Notes: a model not told the origin generated them from the letters alone. A stretch of DNA of 64,000 nt from Alterirhizorhabdus solaris (GCF_007785815.1 NZ_VNIM01000004.1:1-64000); one strand, 5' to 3'; counted from the first letter of the stretch, positions 50,908 to 60,415 are shown. A program made the numbers and translations.

Positions 50908-50926
50908 CCGCCCGCCGGGGCGGTCA
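50905..50926. terminator. Bidirectional hairpin spanning two convergent stop codons
   Basis: TGACCGCCC-gccg-GGGCGGTCA is a perfect 9-bp stem with a 4-base loop. Its first three bases are the TGA stop of the plus-strand NTF2 gene and its last three are the stop of the minus-strand LLM gene. No T-run is present, but symmetry and place suggest it separates the two transcripts. Confidence 0.7.
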
Positions 50927-51844
50927 TACCCTCGGCATGATCTCCTCGGCGACCCACTGCAACCGCTCGACATAATCCTGCTTGCCGGTAATGCCGGGCG
51001 GCAGCGGCACGATCGTTTCGTTCACGCCGAGTTCCTTCAGCCAGCCGATCTGATCGAGGATCTGTTGCACGCTGCGGCTGCCCGGCGCGCGCGGATCGTC
51101 CAGCACCTCATGGTGCGCGCCCACGTTCAGCATCTCCAGCGCAAAGAAAATATCGATCGGTCGGCCGTCGTAGTCCGGCTGGCTCTTGATGAAGTCGATG
51201 CATTCGGGGAATTTTTCGGGCGGGGTGCGGAACGGCGACCAGCCGTTGCCGAACTTCGCCCCCCGCCTCAGCACGCCCTGCGCGTCGCCGCCGAACCAGA
51301 CCGGAAGATAAGGCCGCTGCACCGGCTTCGGCGCGAACCCCACGCCGGAGAATTTCACGAACTCGCCGTCGAACTCGGGCCTGTCCTTGGTCCATAGCTC
51401 GATCATGGCCGCGACATATTCGTCCGCCATCCTCCCGCGCGAGTGGAACGGTACGCCGAGGATATCGAACTCCCCTTCCAGCCAGCCGACGCCGAACAGG
51501 GCCGTCGCCCGCCCGCCCGAAAGCCAGTCGAGCGTCGACCAGGCCTTGGCTTGCACGACCGGATTCTGCAACGGCAGGATCGTGACCGACGACGACAGCC
51601 GCATCCGCTCGGTCCGTCCACCGATGAAACCCAGCGCGACCGCGACATGGAAATAATGGTCGCCGGAAAGCCCGACATGCTCGTCCGGAATGATAAAATG
51701 CTCGCCCAACATACATTTGTTGAAGCCTAGTCGATCGGCAATGCTCATTAACTCGCCCACGTCCGGCCCGGTCAGCGCGTGTTCCCACGGCTGAGTCATC
51801 GCCGCGACGTGCATACTGTTCGGTACGCCGACGTTGATCCTCAT
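50924..51844 (-). CDS. LLM-class oxidoreductase, F420-dependent type
   Basis: 306 residues: RINVGVPNSMHVAAMTQ at the start, then EHFIIPDEHVGLSGDHYFHVAVALGF, LDWLSGGRATALFGVGWL and YLPVWFGGDAQGVLRR. This is the pattern of the actinobacterial F420-dependent LLM subgroup (TIGR03619 type). It is downstream of fbiC, an SDR and an NADPH:F420 reductase on the same strand, which makes F420H2 its likely cofactor. It may reduce or desaturate a pathway intermediate. The start follows TCTGGAGGATGCG. Confidence 0.85.
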   Translation of the reverse strand: MRINVGVPNSMHVAAMTQPWEHALTGPDVGELMSIADRLGFNKCMLGEHFIIPDEHVGLSGDHYFHVAVALGFIGGRTERMRLSSSVTILPLQNPVVQAKAWSTLDWLSGGRATALFGVGWLEGEFDILGVPFHSRGRMADEYVAAMIELWTKDRPEFDGEFVKFSGVGFAPKPVQRPYLPVWFGGDAQGVLRRGAKFGNGWSPFRTPPEKFPECIDFIKSQPDYDGRPIDIFFALEMLNVGAHHEVLDDPRAPGSRSVQQILDQIGWLKELGVNETIVPLPPGITGKQDYVERLQWVAEEIMPRV

Positions 51845-51897
51845 CGCATCCTCCAGACCGTTCGTGCATGTCATGACGGCGATCGCCGCCGGTCAAA

Positions 51898-51913
51898 CCT
51901 TCCGGGGGAGAGG
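51898..51913. promoter_or_regulatory. Candidate operator, CCTnnC-N4-GnnAGG palindrome (site 16)
   Basis: Reads CCTTCCGGGGGAGAGG, 54 bases upstream of the LLM gene start at 51844. It lies between the F420 reductase stop and the LLM gene, so LLM may also have its own promoter. Confidence 0.4.
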
Positions 51914-51944
51914 GCCGGCGGGCGTGCCCGTTCCGCGCGGCGCT

Positions 51945-52601
51945 TCAATCCTGCGGTGGCAAGAGCGCGCCGGTGATGCGAATGCCGGCGCCATCCACCT
52001 TGTACGTCTTGTTCAGGAAGATGAGGATCGAGGTGAGCGCCTCCGCCGCCGCCGAGTTGACGAGCGCGCCGCCATGCAGCCCGCGCAGGCCCATCGCGTC
52101 GGCCAGCGCCACCACCTTGCCACGGGCGACCTTGTCATCGCCGAATACCAGCACGTCGCAGCCGATGTCGATATCCTGCGCCAGCTTGTGCGCGGCCACG
52201 TTGTGGAAGGCGGAGACCGTCGTCACCCCCTCCCCCAACGCCGATTGCGCCCGCACCGCCGCGCTGCCTTCCGCCGGCAGTTGCACCCGCATCACCTTCG
52301 GAGGCACCAGCGGCACCGTAGTATCTACGACAATCTTGCCGGCGACGTGCGGCCGGATCTCCGCCAGCGTCGCATCCTGCGCAGCGAACGGCACCGCCAC
52401 GATCACCACGTCGCCGGTCGCCGCCGCTGCCACATTGGTCATGCCGGCGATGCCGTGGCCCAATGCCGCGGCCTTTTCCCCGGCCGCCTGCGCGCTGCGC
52501 GAGCCGATGATGACCCGCCGCCCGGCCTTCGCCAGCCGCCATGCGATCGCAGCACCGAGATTGCCCGTGCCGCCAACGACGGCGATCGTCTCTCCGTTCA
52601 C
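51945..52601 (-). CDS. npdG: NADPH-dependent F420 reductase (Fno-like)
   Basis: 218 residues. IAVVGGTGNLGAAIAWRLA binds NADP, followed by GSRSAQAAGEKAA, where Ser-Arg reads the 2' phosphate, and VDTTVPLVPP and SAFHNVAAHKL, all characteristic of F420H2:NADP oxidoreductases. It moves hydride between NADPH and deazaflavin F420. The GTG start overlaps the stop of the upstream SDR. The family also includes ferric-reductase-like proteins, but the fbiC gene two positions upstream makes the F420 role convincing. The symbol is by family resemblance. Confidence 0.87.
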   Translation of the reverse strand: MNGETIAVVGGTGNLGAAIAWRLAKAGRRVIIGSRSAQAAGEKAAALGHGIAGMTNVAAAATGDVVIVAVPFAAQDATLAEIRPHVAGKIVVDTTVPLVPPKVMRVQLPAEGSAAVRAQSALGEGVTTVSAFHNVAAHKLAQDIDIGCDVLVFGDDKVARGKVVALADAMGLRGLHGGALVNSAAAEALTSILIFLNKTYKVDGAGIRITGALLPPQD

Positions 52602-53425
52602 GCGCCGGAGCTCTTCATCGCGGCAAATCGCATCATGTCGGCATACACGGCCGAATGCGCGGTGAAGCCGCCGTCCGCCACGATCGACGCCCCGGTGACG
52701 TATCGCGACTGATCGGAGGCGAGGAATGCCGCGACCTCCGCGATATCCTCGGGCCGGCCGAGGTCGGGCATCAGGTTATGCTCCTTCATCAGCGTCTGCG
52801 CCTCGGATGGCATGTTCTCGTCGAGCGCTTCGGTCATCACCAGGCCGACGACGATCACGTTCGCGCGAACCTTCTGCTTGCCGTATTGCGTGGCGACATA
52901 TTTCGACAGGCCGATCAACCCGGCCTTGCTGGTGCCATAGGCGGGATAATCGAGGTCACCGCCGACGCCTTTGCCCGATCCGGTGAAGATGATCGACCCG
53001 CCACCAGCAGCGATCAGATGGGGCACGCCATGCTTGGCGCACAGCATCGCGCTCGTCAGGTTGGTGGTGAGCGTGCGGTTCCAGAAATCGATGTCCATGT
53101 CGCCGATCAGCGCATCCTCGAACATCGCCCCAGTCTGCGCCGCGTTCGAGTGGACGATGTCCAGTCGGCCGAACCGCGCGACGGTCGCGGCGAAGCCGGC
53201 CCTGACTGACTCCTCCTGCGCCACGTCCATCGCCACGGCCAGCGCCTCGCCGCCCAGTGCCTCGATCTCGGCGACCACGCCGGCGAGCTTCGCCTCGGTC
53301 CGCCCCGTCACCGCCACCTTCGCACCGCGCGTGGCGAACAGCTTGGCCGTCGCCCGGCCGATGCCGCTGCCGCCGCCGGTGATAATCGCCACCTTGCCGT
53401 CCAGCGGCCGCCTGTCGTCGGTCAT
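52598..53425 (-). CDS. SDR-family oxidoreductase (paralogue group with 26285 and 59528)
   Basis: 275 residues. TGGGSGIGRATAKLF, HSNAAQT, AYGTSKAGLIGL and YVTGASIVADGGFTA. The segment LSKYVATQYGKQKVRAN ties it to the SDRs at 26285 and 59528. It begins 4 bases after the fbiC stop codon and overlaps the F420 reductase by 4 bases, so it sits in the middle of the F420 operon. Whether it uses F420 products or just shares regulation is unknown. Confidence 0.86.
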   Translation of the reverse strand: MTDDRRPLDGKVAIITGGGSGIGRATAKLFATRGAKVAVTGRTEAKLAGVVAEIEALGGEALAVAMDVAQEESVRAGFAATVARFGRLDIVHSNAAQTGAMFEDALIGDMDIDFWNRTLTTNLTSAMLCAKHGVPHLIAAGGGSIIFTGSGKGVGGDLDYPAYGTSKAGLIGLSKYVATQYGKQKVRANVIVVGLVMTEALDENMPSEAQTLMKEHNLMPDLGRPEDIAEVAAFLASDQSRYVTGASIVADGGFTAHSAVYADMMRFAAMKSSGA

Positions 53426-53429
53426 TCGC

Positions 53430-55747
53430 TTACTCCTTCATCGCCGGAAGCGTTTCCGGCACAGAACCATAGAGGGTGGTACGCTGGCGCGCCGGGCGGC
53501 CGATACCGCCAGCCAGCGCGCGCATGTCGGCGGCGTCGAACGCCTGTCCGTGCAGCCCGCCGGCCGCGCGGCTGATCGATTCGTCCATTAGCACGCCGCC
53601 CAGATCGTTGGCACCCGCCGCCAGCGCCGCCGCCGCCCCGTCGCGCCCCATCTTCACCCAGCTTACCTGAATGTTGGGGATGAGCGGATGCAGCGCGATC
53701 CGCGCCACGGCGTGCATCAGCAGCGCCTCGCGGTAGCTGGGGCCGGAGCGGGCGCGGCCCTTGCGCCAGATCGACGCTTCCATGTGGACGAAGGGCAGCG
53801 GCACGAACTCGGTGAAGCCCCCCGTCTCCTCCTGCAGCGCCCGCACCCGCGCGATGTGCCGCCCCAATGCGCGTAGCGTTCGACATGGCCGAGCATGATC
53901 GTCGCGGTGGAGCGCAGCCCGATGGAATGGGCGGCGCGCATCACATCGAGCCACTCGTCGGCCGTCACCTTGTCCGGGCACAGGATCGCGCGGATCTCGG
54001 GATCGAGGATCTCGGCGGCGGTGCCCGGCAGCGTCGAAAGGCCGGCGACCTTCAGGCGGGCGAGATAGTCCTCCAGCGGCAGGCCCTGCGTCTGCGCGCC
54101 GTGCATCACTTCCAGCGGCGAGAAGGCGTGGATATGAATGTCGGGTGCGGCCGCGCGCACGGCATTGAGCACGCCGAGATAGGTTTCGCCGTCATAGTCG
54201 GGGTGGATGCCGCCTTGCAGGCATACCTCGGTCGCCCCCCGGGCCGCCGCTTCGCCCGCGCGACGCCCGATTTCGGCGAAGTCGAGCCGATATGCCGGCC
54301 CGCGCATCGCCTTGGAACTCCCCTTGAAGAAGGCGCAGAAGCCACATCGGTAGAGGCAGATGTTAGTATAATTTATGTTGCGGTTGTCGACGTAGCTGAC
54401 GGTGTCGCCAACCGTTTCGCGGCGCAGGCGGTCGGCCAGCGCGATCACTGCCGCCAGATCGTCCCCCTCGGCGTCGAACAGGCGGGTGATCGCCGCTTCC
54501 TCCAGTCGCGCGCCATCGGCGGCGCGCACGAGAATACCAGCGATCGCGCCTGTCGGCCCCGCCGGCACGAGCGTGGGCAGGGCATCGCCCCGGCCGGCAT
54601 GCCATCCCCCGGCATCGGGCAGGCCGCGCCCGTCGATCCGGCGGAGCACCAGCGGCGCGATGGCGGGATCGCACCATTCGGTCGCGGCGAGCGCATGACG
54701 AGGACCGATCGCGAGCCGCTGGCGCAGCGTTCTCCCCCCGGCGGCCGTGGCGGCGTCCGGCAAGGCGATTTGCGGCCACGGCGCCTCGGGATTCACATGA
54801 TGGGGCGTGACGGGGGACACGTCGCCCCAGTCGTTCACCCCGGCGCGGATCAGCGCGCGCAGATCATCCCGCCGATGCAGGTTGGGCGGCGCCTGAATCG
54901 TCATCGCCGGCCCCAGGATCAGCCGCGCCGCCGCGATCGTCCACAGATGCTCGTCGAGCGACGGCTCCGGCCTGTCAGCCATGCGCGTACTAGGCTTGGC
55001 GCGGAAATTCTGGACGATCACTTCCTGGATGTGACCATATCGGGCGTGCAGATCACGGATCGCGATCAGCGCCTCGATCCGCTCGGCCCGCGCCTCGCCG
55101 ATCCCGATCAGCAGGCCGGTGGTGAACGGCACCCGTGCCTCGCCCGCCGCGGCGATGGCCGCGAGTCGGGCGGCGGGCTGCTTGTCCGGCGATCCATGAT
55201 GCGGCCCGCCGCTCCGGCAAAGGCGATCGGCGGCGCTTTCCAGCATGATCCCCATCGATGCGCTGTGCGGGCGCAGCATCGCGTAATCGGCCGCCGCCAT
55301 CAGCCCGGGGTTCAGGTGCGGCAGCAACCCCGTCTCGTCGATCACCGCCCGTGCGACCTGCGCCAGATAGGCGAGCGTCGTCTCGTGGCCGAGCGCCGTC
55401 AACCCCGCGCGTGCAGCGCCATAGCGCGCCTCCGGCCGGTCGCCGAGCGTGAACAATGCTTCCGCACACCCCATCCGCTGGCCGGCGCGGGCGATTTCCA
55501 GCACCTGATCGGGCGACAGGAACGCGTCGCCGGCCCGCGCCGGCATGGTCGCGAACGTGCAGTAGTGGCACACGTCGCGGCACAGGCGGGTGAGCGGGAT
55601 GAATACCTTGCGCGAATAGGTGACGCGCGTGCCATGCCCGTCGAGCTTGAACGCTTCCGCTCTCGAAAGCAGATCGCTGGGGGACAGGCGATCGAGCACC
55701 ACCATCGCCTCGGTCGCCGACGCCGCGGGATCGATCGAATATCGCAT
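53430..55747 (-). pseudogene. fbiC: FO synthase (CofG-CofH fusion) with a frameshift near the C-terminus
   Basis: Fusion of two radical SAM enzymes that make FO, the deazaflavin core of F420, from tyrosine and a flavin precursor. CofG part: FIPLTRLCRDVCHYCTFA with CxxxCxxC. CofH part from about residue 460: DNRNINYTNICLYRCGFCAFF, a second CxxxCxxC. The frame breaks after VERYAHWG: adding one base to the plus-strand CCCC at 53862-53865 continues as RHIARVRALQEETGGFTEFV and on to LYGSVPETLPAMKE, giving about 772 residues (mycobacterial FbiC is about 856). Without it the last 150 residues of CofH are lost. Sequencing error or recent inactivation. The preferred ATG is one codon after a GTG at 55750. 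Confidence 0.9.
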
Positions 55748-55951
55748 CACGTCGCGTTTCCGACGACGCGCCCCCGGCCAAAGGGCACGGCTGGCCGGCC
55801 CGGTTCACCGAAAACACGCAGGTCGCTCTGGCGGGGACTTGGCTTTCCCGGCGTCATCACATTTCGCAAGATGATATTCTGCATCCCGGAATAAAAGAGG
55901 CACAACCTGCCCGGCGCGCCCGCCCGAAGGTAGGTCGATGGCCAGCCGCCC

Positions 55952-56842
55952 TTATCGTGCGCTGAAATCCCGAACGCATTCGCGCAGCCAGCGGGAGACC
56001 GTCTCGATGCGGGCGAGGCGGTGAACATCATGGTGCGTGACAAGCCAGAAGCTGCGAGGAAGCATCACTTCCTCGCCCAGCAGCACGACGAGCGTTGGAT
56101 CGCGATCGCCGATGAACTCTGGCAGCACGCCGATGCCGCCACCGCTGGCGATCAGGCGGTGCTGTACGTTGATGCTGGTGCTGCGGAGCATCGGCTCCAG
56201 CCCCGGGGCCACCTCGCCGAGATAGTCGAGTTCGGGCGCATAGATGAATTCCGGCACGTAGCCGATCAGGCCGTGGTCGCGCAGGTCGTCCGGTTTCATC
56301 GGGGTCGCCGTCCGCGCGAGATACGCCGCGCTGGCATAGAGCCGGAGCCGGTAATTGCCGAGCTTCGCCGCGGTCAATCGGCCTCGACGCGGGCGCGCGA
56401 GCATCACCGCCATGTCTGCCTCGCGCTTCGAGGGGTTGAGGAAGCCCGAGGCGGTGACGAGATCGAGGCGGATGCCGGGATGCTCACGGGGAAACGCCGG
56501 CAGCGCCGGGGCCAGCACCCAGGTGGCGAAGCCCTCGGCCACGCTCAACCGCACTTGCCCCGAAACTCGCGTGGTATCGCCCCGCACCTGACCCAGCGCG
56601 GAAAGCGCCGCGCTCTCGATCGTCTCGGCGTGCGCGAGCAACACGGCGCCCTGTTCGGTCAGCAGCCGCTCGCCGCTGGTGTTTTCAAACAGCGGCGATT
56701 CGCAAATGCGCTCCAGCCGGGCGAGGCGGCGCAGCACCGTCGTCGGGTCGATGCCGAGCGTTGCCGCCGCAGCCCCGATCCGCCGCGCCCGCGCCACGCC
56801 GAGGAAAATGCGAAGGTCATCCCAGTCGAGCGGCGTCGTCAT
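55952..56842 (-). CDS. LysR-family transcriptional regulator
   Basis: 296 residues. N-terminal helix-turn-helix: LDWDDLRIFLGVARARRIGAAAATLGIDPTTVLRRLARLE, standard LysR block. The C-terminal co-inducer domain includes RLDLVTASGFLN and SGGGIGVLPEFIGD. It diverges from the mmsA gene with a 92-base gap that holds a repeat pair, so mmsA and itself are the natural targets. It lies upstream of fbiC on the same strand with a 204-base gap. Confidence 0.92.
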   Translation of the reverse strand: MTTPLDWDDLRIFLGVARARRIGAAAATLGIDPTTVLRRLARLERICESPLFENTSGERLLTEQGAVLLAHAETIESAALSALGQVRGDTTRVSGQVRLSVAEGFATWVLAPALPAFPREHPGIRLDLVTASGFLNPSKREADMAVMLARPRRGRLTAAKLGNYRLRLYASAAYLARTATPMKPDDLRDHGLIGYVPEFIYAPELDYLGEVAPGLEPMLRSTSINVQHRLIASGGGIGVLPEFIGDRDPTLVVLLGEEVMLPRSFWLVTHHDVHRLARIETVSRWLRECVRDFSAR

Positions 56843-56871
56843 GCTGCAAAAATGCCCGATGGTGCTGCAAA
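56842..56871. promoter_or_regulatory. Direct repeat TGCTGCAAA x2 between LysR and mmsA
   Basis: TGCTGCAAA occurs at 56842-56850 and 56863-56871, exactly 21 bases apart, two helical turns. That puts both copies on one DNA face in the divergent LysR/mmsA promoter region, a plausible LysR binding arrangement. The first copy touches the LysR start codon. Confidence 0.5.
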
Positions 56872-56934
56872 GTTACGTTCTTGCGGGCGGAATACCGATG
56901 GTCAAGAGCAGGCCATCATTCGGGAGCCGACGCG

Positions 56935-58431
56935 ATGCGTACCATTCACAACCTGATTTCCGGTATCGAAAGCGAAGGGGGATCACGCCGCAGCGACGTG
57001 TTCGATCCGAACACCGGCAAGGTACAGGCGCAGGTCGCGCTCGGCGGCAAGGCGGAACTCGACAAGGCGGTGGCGGCGGCCAAGGCGGCGCAACCGGCAT
57101 GGGCAAAGACAAACCCACAGCGTCGCGCCCGCGTGATGTTCCGCTTCAAGGAACTCGTCGAGCAGAACATGGACGAGCTGGCCCGCCTGCTCTCCTCCGA
57201 ACACGGCAAGGTGATCGCCGACTCACGCGGTGATATCCAGCGCGGGCTTGAGGTAGTGGAGTTCTGCTGCGGCATCCCGCATGTCCTGAAGGGCGAGTAT
57301 ACCGGTGGCGCGGGGCCGGGCATCGACGTCTATTCGATGCGTCAGCCGATCGGCATCGGCGTCGGCATCACCCCGTTCAACTTCCCCGCGATGATCCCGC
57401 TGTGGATGTCGTCGGTGGCGATCGCGACCGGCAATGCCTTCATCCTCAAGCCATCGGAACGCGATCCCTCGGTGCCGATCAGGCTGGCCAAACTGTTCCG
57501 CGAGGCGGGGCTGCCGGATGGCATTCTCTCCGTCGTGCAGGGCGACAAGGAAATGGTGGATGCCATCCTCGATCATCCCGACATCGCCGGCGTCAGCTTC
57601 GTCGGCTCGTCCGACATCGCCCATTATGTGTACCAGCGCGGCGTCGCGGCGGGCAAGCGCGTGCAGGCGATGGGCGGTGCCAAGAACCACGGCATCGTGA
57701 TGCCCGACGCCGATCTCGATCAGGTCGTCAACGATCTGTGCGGCGCGGCCTTCGGCTCGGCCGGCGAACGCTGCATGGCGCTGCCGGTGGTGGTGCCGGT
57801 GGGCGAGGACACCGCCGAGCGGCTGCGCGCCAAGCTGATCCCGGCGATCGAGGCGCTTCGCGTCGGCGTCTCCACCGACAAGGACGCGCATTACGGCCCG
57901 GTCGTGACGGCCGCGCACAAGGCGAAGATCGAGGATTATATCCGGATCGGCATCGACGAAGGAGCAGAGCTGGTCGTCGACGGGCGCGGCTTCGCGTTGC
58001 AGGGGCATGAGGAGGGCTTCTTCGTCGGCCCGACCCTGTTCGATCGCGTCACTACCGACATGCGGACCTATCAGGAAGAGATCTTTGGCCCCGTCCTCCA
58101 AATCGTGCGCGCGGCGAATTTCGAGGAAGCGGTCGCGTTACCGAGCACGCATCAATATGGCAACGGCGTCGCGATCTTCACGCGCAACGGCCACGCCGCG
58201 CGCGAGTTCGCCGCGCGGGTCGAGGTCGGCATGGTCGGCATCAACGTGCCGATCCCGGTGCCGGTCGCCTACCATAGCTTCGGCGGGTGGAAGCGTTCGG
58301 CGTTTGGCGACACCAACCAGCACGGCATGGAAGGCGTAAAGTTCTGGACCAAGGTGAAGACCGTGACGCAGCGCTGGCCGGACGGCGGCGGCACCGGCGA
58401 CAGCGCCTTCGTCATCCCGACGATGGGGTAA
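56935..58431 (+). CDS. mmsA: CoA-acylating methylmalonate-semialdehyde dehydrogenase
   Basis: 498 residues, the normal length. Aldehyde dehydrogenase fold with GVGITPFNFPAMIPLWM and catalytic Cys in FGSAGERCMALPV, and the mmsA-specific MGGAKNHGIVMPDAD. It converts methylmalonate or malonate semialdehyde with CoA and NAD to propionyl-CoA or acetyl-CoA, in valine and inositol-type breakdown. Next to mmsB (58573) and an LysR regulator. It may also drain propionyl-level products from the catabolic region, an inference. The start ATG follows CGGGAGCCGACGCG. Confidence 0.95.
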   Translation: MRTIHNLISGIESEGGSRRSDVFDPNTGKVQAQVALGGKAELDKAVAAAKAAQPAWAKTNPQRRARVMFRFKELVEQNMDELARLLSSEHGKVIADSRGDIQRGLEVVEFCCGIPHVLKGEYTGGAGPGIDVYSMRQPIGIGVGITPFNFPAMIPLWMSSVAIATGNAFILKPSERDPSVPIRLAKLFREAGLPDGILSVVQGDKEMVDAILDHPDIAGVSFVGSSDIAHYVYQRGVAAGKRVQAMGGAKNHGIVMPDADLDQVVNDLCGAAFGSAGERCMALPVVVPVGEDTAERLRAKLIPAIEALRVGVSTDKDAHYGPVVTAAHKAKIEDYIRIGIDEGAELVVDGRGFALQGHEEGFFVGPTLFDRVTTDMRTYQEEIFGPVLQIVRAANFEEAVALPSTHQYGNGVAIFTRNGHAAREFAARVEVGMVGINVPIPVPVAYHSFGGWKRSAFGDTNQHGMEGVKFWTKVKTVTQRWPDGGGTGDSAFVIPTMG

Positions 58432-58572
58432 CACAGGCACGGCCCGGTTAGACCCGATCGATGCCGTGGCATGATAAGGCATGACCGCCCTCGCAGCGGT
58501 ACGAACAGCAACATGGACGGGGGCGGGCGGATGGCGGAGCCGCCCCGCCGTCGATTGACAGGGAACGGCAGC

Positions 58573-59466
58573 ATGGCACGGATCGGTTTCATCGGCCTCG
58601 GCAACATGGGCGGCGGCATGGCGGCCAATCTGGCGAAGGCGGGGCACACGGTCCGCGCGTTCGATCTGGCCGAGGCGGCGCTCGCGCGTGCGGAGGCCGC
58701 CGGCTGCACCCGCGCCGCGTCCGCCGCCGATGCGGCGACCGATGCCGACTTCGTCGTGACGATGCTGCCCGCCGGCCGCCACGTGCTGTCGGTGTATCAG
58801 GATCAGGTGTTCGCCGCCGTGCCGCCCTCGGCGCTGCTGCTCGATTGCTCGACGATCGACGTCGCCTCGGCCCGCGCGGTGAGCGCGGCGGCGGCCGAGC
58901 GCGGGCTGGCGATGGTCGATGCGCCGGTTTCGGGCGGGATCGCGGCGGCCAACAGCGGCACGCTCACCTTCATGGTCGGCGGCACGGACGACGCCTTCGC
59001 GAAGGGCGAACCGATCCTCGCCGCGATGGGCAAGGCGGTGATCCATGCCGGCGCGGCGGGCGCGGGGCAGGCGGCCAAGATCTGCAACAACATCATCCTC
59101 GGCGCGACGATGGTCGCCACCTGCGAGGGCTTCGCGCTGGCGCAGAAGCTGGGGCTGGACCCGCAGACCTTCTACGACATCGCCTCCAAGGCGACGAGCC
59201 AAAGCTGGTCGATAACGAGCTATTGCCCGCTTCCCGGCGTCGGCCCCACGTCGCCCGCCGACAACGGCTATCAGGGCGGCTTCGCGGCGGCGCTGATGCT
59301 GAAGGACCTGAAGCTGGCGGTGGAGGCGGCGGGAGCCGCCGGTGCCAGCGTGCCGATGGGCGCAGCGGCGGGCGCGCTGTATCAGGCGTTCGTCAACGGC
59401 GACGATCAGGGGCTGGACTTCTCGGCGATCATCAAGCTGCTCGACGGCACGCAGCACAAAGGCTGA
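58573..59466 (+). CDS. mmsB: 3-hydroxyisobutyrate dehydrogenase
   Basis: 297 residues. IGFIGLGNMGGGMAANLAKAG for NAD, MVDAPVSGGIAAANSGTL as substrate loop, and catalytic Lys in GAGQAAKICNNIILG. Matches the canonical enzyme over its full length. It oxidises 3-hydroxyisobutyrate to methylmalonate semialdehyde, the substrate of the neighbouring mmsA. It starts 141 bases after the mmsA stop, so it may have its own promoter; none of the CCT-type sites is seen here. Confidence 0.94.
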   Translation: MARIGFIGLGNMGGGMAANLAKAGHTVRAFDLAEAALARAEAAGCTRAASAADAATDADFVVTMLPAGRHVLSVYQDQVFAAVPPSALLLDCSTIDVASARAVSAAAAERGLAMVDAPVSGGIAAANSGTLTFMVGGTDDAFAKGEPILAAMGKAVIHAGAAGAGQAAKICNNIILGATMVATCEGFALAQKLGLDPQTFYDIASKATSQSWSITSYCPLPGVGPTSPADNGYQGGFAAALMLKDLKLAVEAAGAAGASVPMGAAAGALYQAFVNGDDQGLDFSAIIKLLDGTQHKG

Positions 59467-59527
59467 GGCCGGTCGGGGCACCATCCGCCACGCGGACGGC
59501 GCGAAGCGATGACTCGCGCGTCGGCGG

Positions 59528-60355
59528 CTAATCCTGCCGGATCATTCCGGCGCCCGCCGACATTCGCATCACGTCCGCGAACGGCGCCGCATGGGCGGTC
59601 ATGCCGCCATCGGCCGCCAGCGTGGCGCCGGTGATGAAGCGTGCCGCATCCGAGGCGAGAAACGCGACCGGCTCGGCGATGTCCTGCGGATCGGCGACGT
59701 AAGGCGTCAGGTGATGGCCGGTGAAAAGCTCGATCATTTCCAGCGCGGTGGCGGCGGCGACCGGCGGGGTCATCACCATGCCGACGACCACCGAATTGGC
59801 ACGGATGCCCTGCTTGCCATATTGCGTCGCCACGTTCAGCGCGAGATTGATGAGCGCCGCCTTGGAGGCGCCATAGGCCGGCAACCCCAGATCGCCCTGC
59901 ACGCCGCGCCCCGAGGCGATCATCACGATCGAACCGCCACCGCCGGCGATCATGTGCGGGATCGCGTGGCGGCACAACAGCGCCGGTGCGATGGTATTCA
60001 CCTTCAGCACGCGCTCCCAAGTCGGGCCATCCATCTCGGTGATGTTCGCATCGAGCGCGAGCGTCGCGGCATCGGTGACGGCGGCGTTGTTGACGAGAAT
60101 GTCGACCCGGCCGAACGCTTCCATCGCCGTGGCGACGATCCGTCCGGGGGTCGTCGCGTCGGCCAGATCGCCCCACGCCGACACCGCCTCGCCCCCCGCG
60201 GCGCGGATCGCCCCGGTCGTCCCAGCGGCGGTCTCCTCCCGGCTGGCGGCCACGACGATCCGGGCACCACGCTCCGCCATCAGCGTGGCGATACGGCGGC
60301 CGATACCCGAACCGGCACCGGTGACGATGGCGACCTTGCCTGCGAGTGTGGTCAC
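59528..60355 (-). CDS. SDR-family oxidoreductase (paralogue group with 26285 and 52598)
   Basis: 275 residues. TGAGSGIGRRIATLM, VNNAAVT, AYGASKAALINL and FITGATLAADGGMTA. The stretch NVATQYGKQGIRANSV links it to the two paralogues. The GTG start follows CAGGAGTACCGAC. Monocistronic, convergent with mmsB. Site 17 lies 61 bases upstream. Substrate unknown. Confidence 0.86.
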   Translation of the reverse strand: MTTLAGKVAIVTGAGSGIGRRIATLMAERGARIVVAASREETAAGTTGAIRAAGGEAVSAWGDLADATTPGRIVATAMEAFGRVDILVNNAAVTDAATLALDANITEMDGPTWERVLKVNTIAPALLCRHAIPHMIAGGGGSIVMIASGRGVQGDLGLPAYGASKAALINLALNVATQYGKQGIRANSVVVGMVMTPPVAAATALEMIELFTGHHLTPYVADPQDIAEPVAFLASDAARFITGATLAADGGMTAHAAPFADVMRMSAGAGMIRQD

Positions 60356-60415
60356 GTCGGTACTCCTGAAACGGCCTGAATACGGGCGGCGTGGCCGGTC
60401 CCGCCGCCCCGCGAA

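Noticed and set aside
55919-55934. CCCGCCCGAAGGTAGG upstream of fbiC
   Set aside because: 169 bases from the fbiC start and weak left arm; it may still matter but I do not count it.
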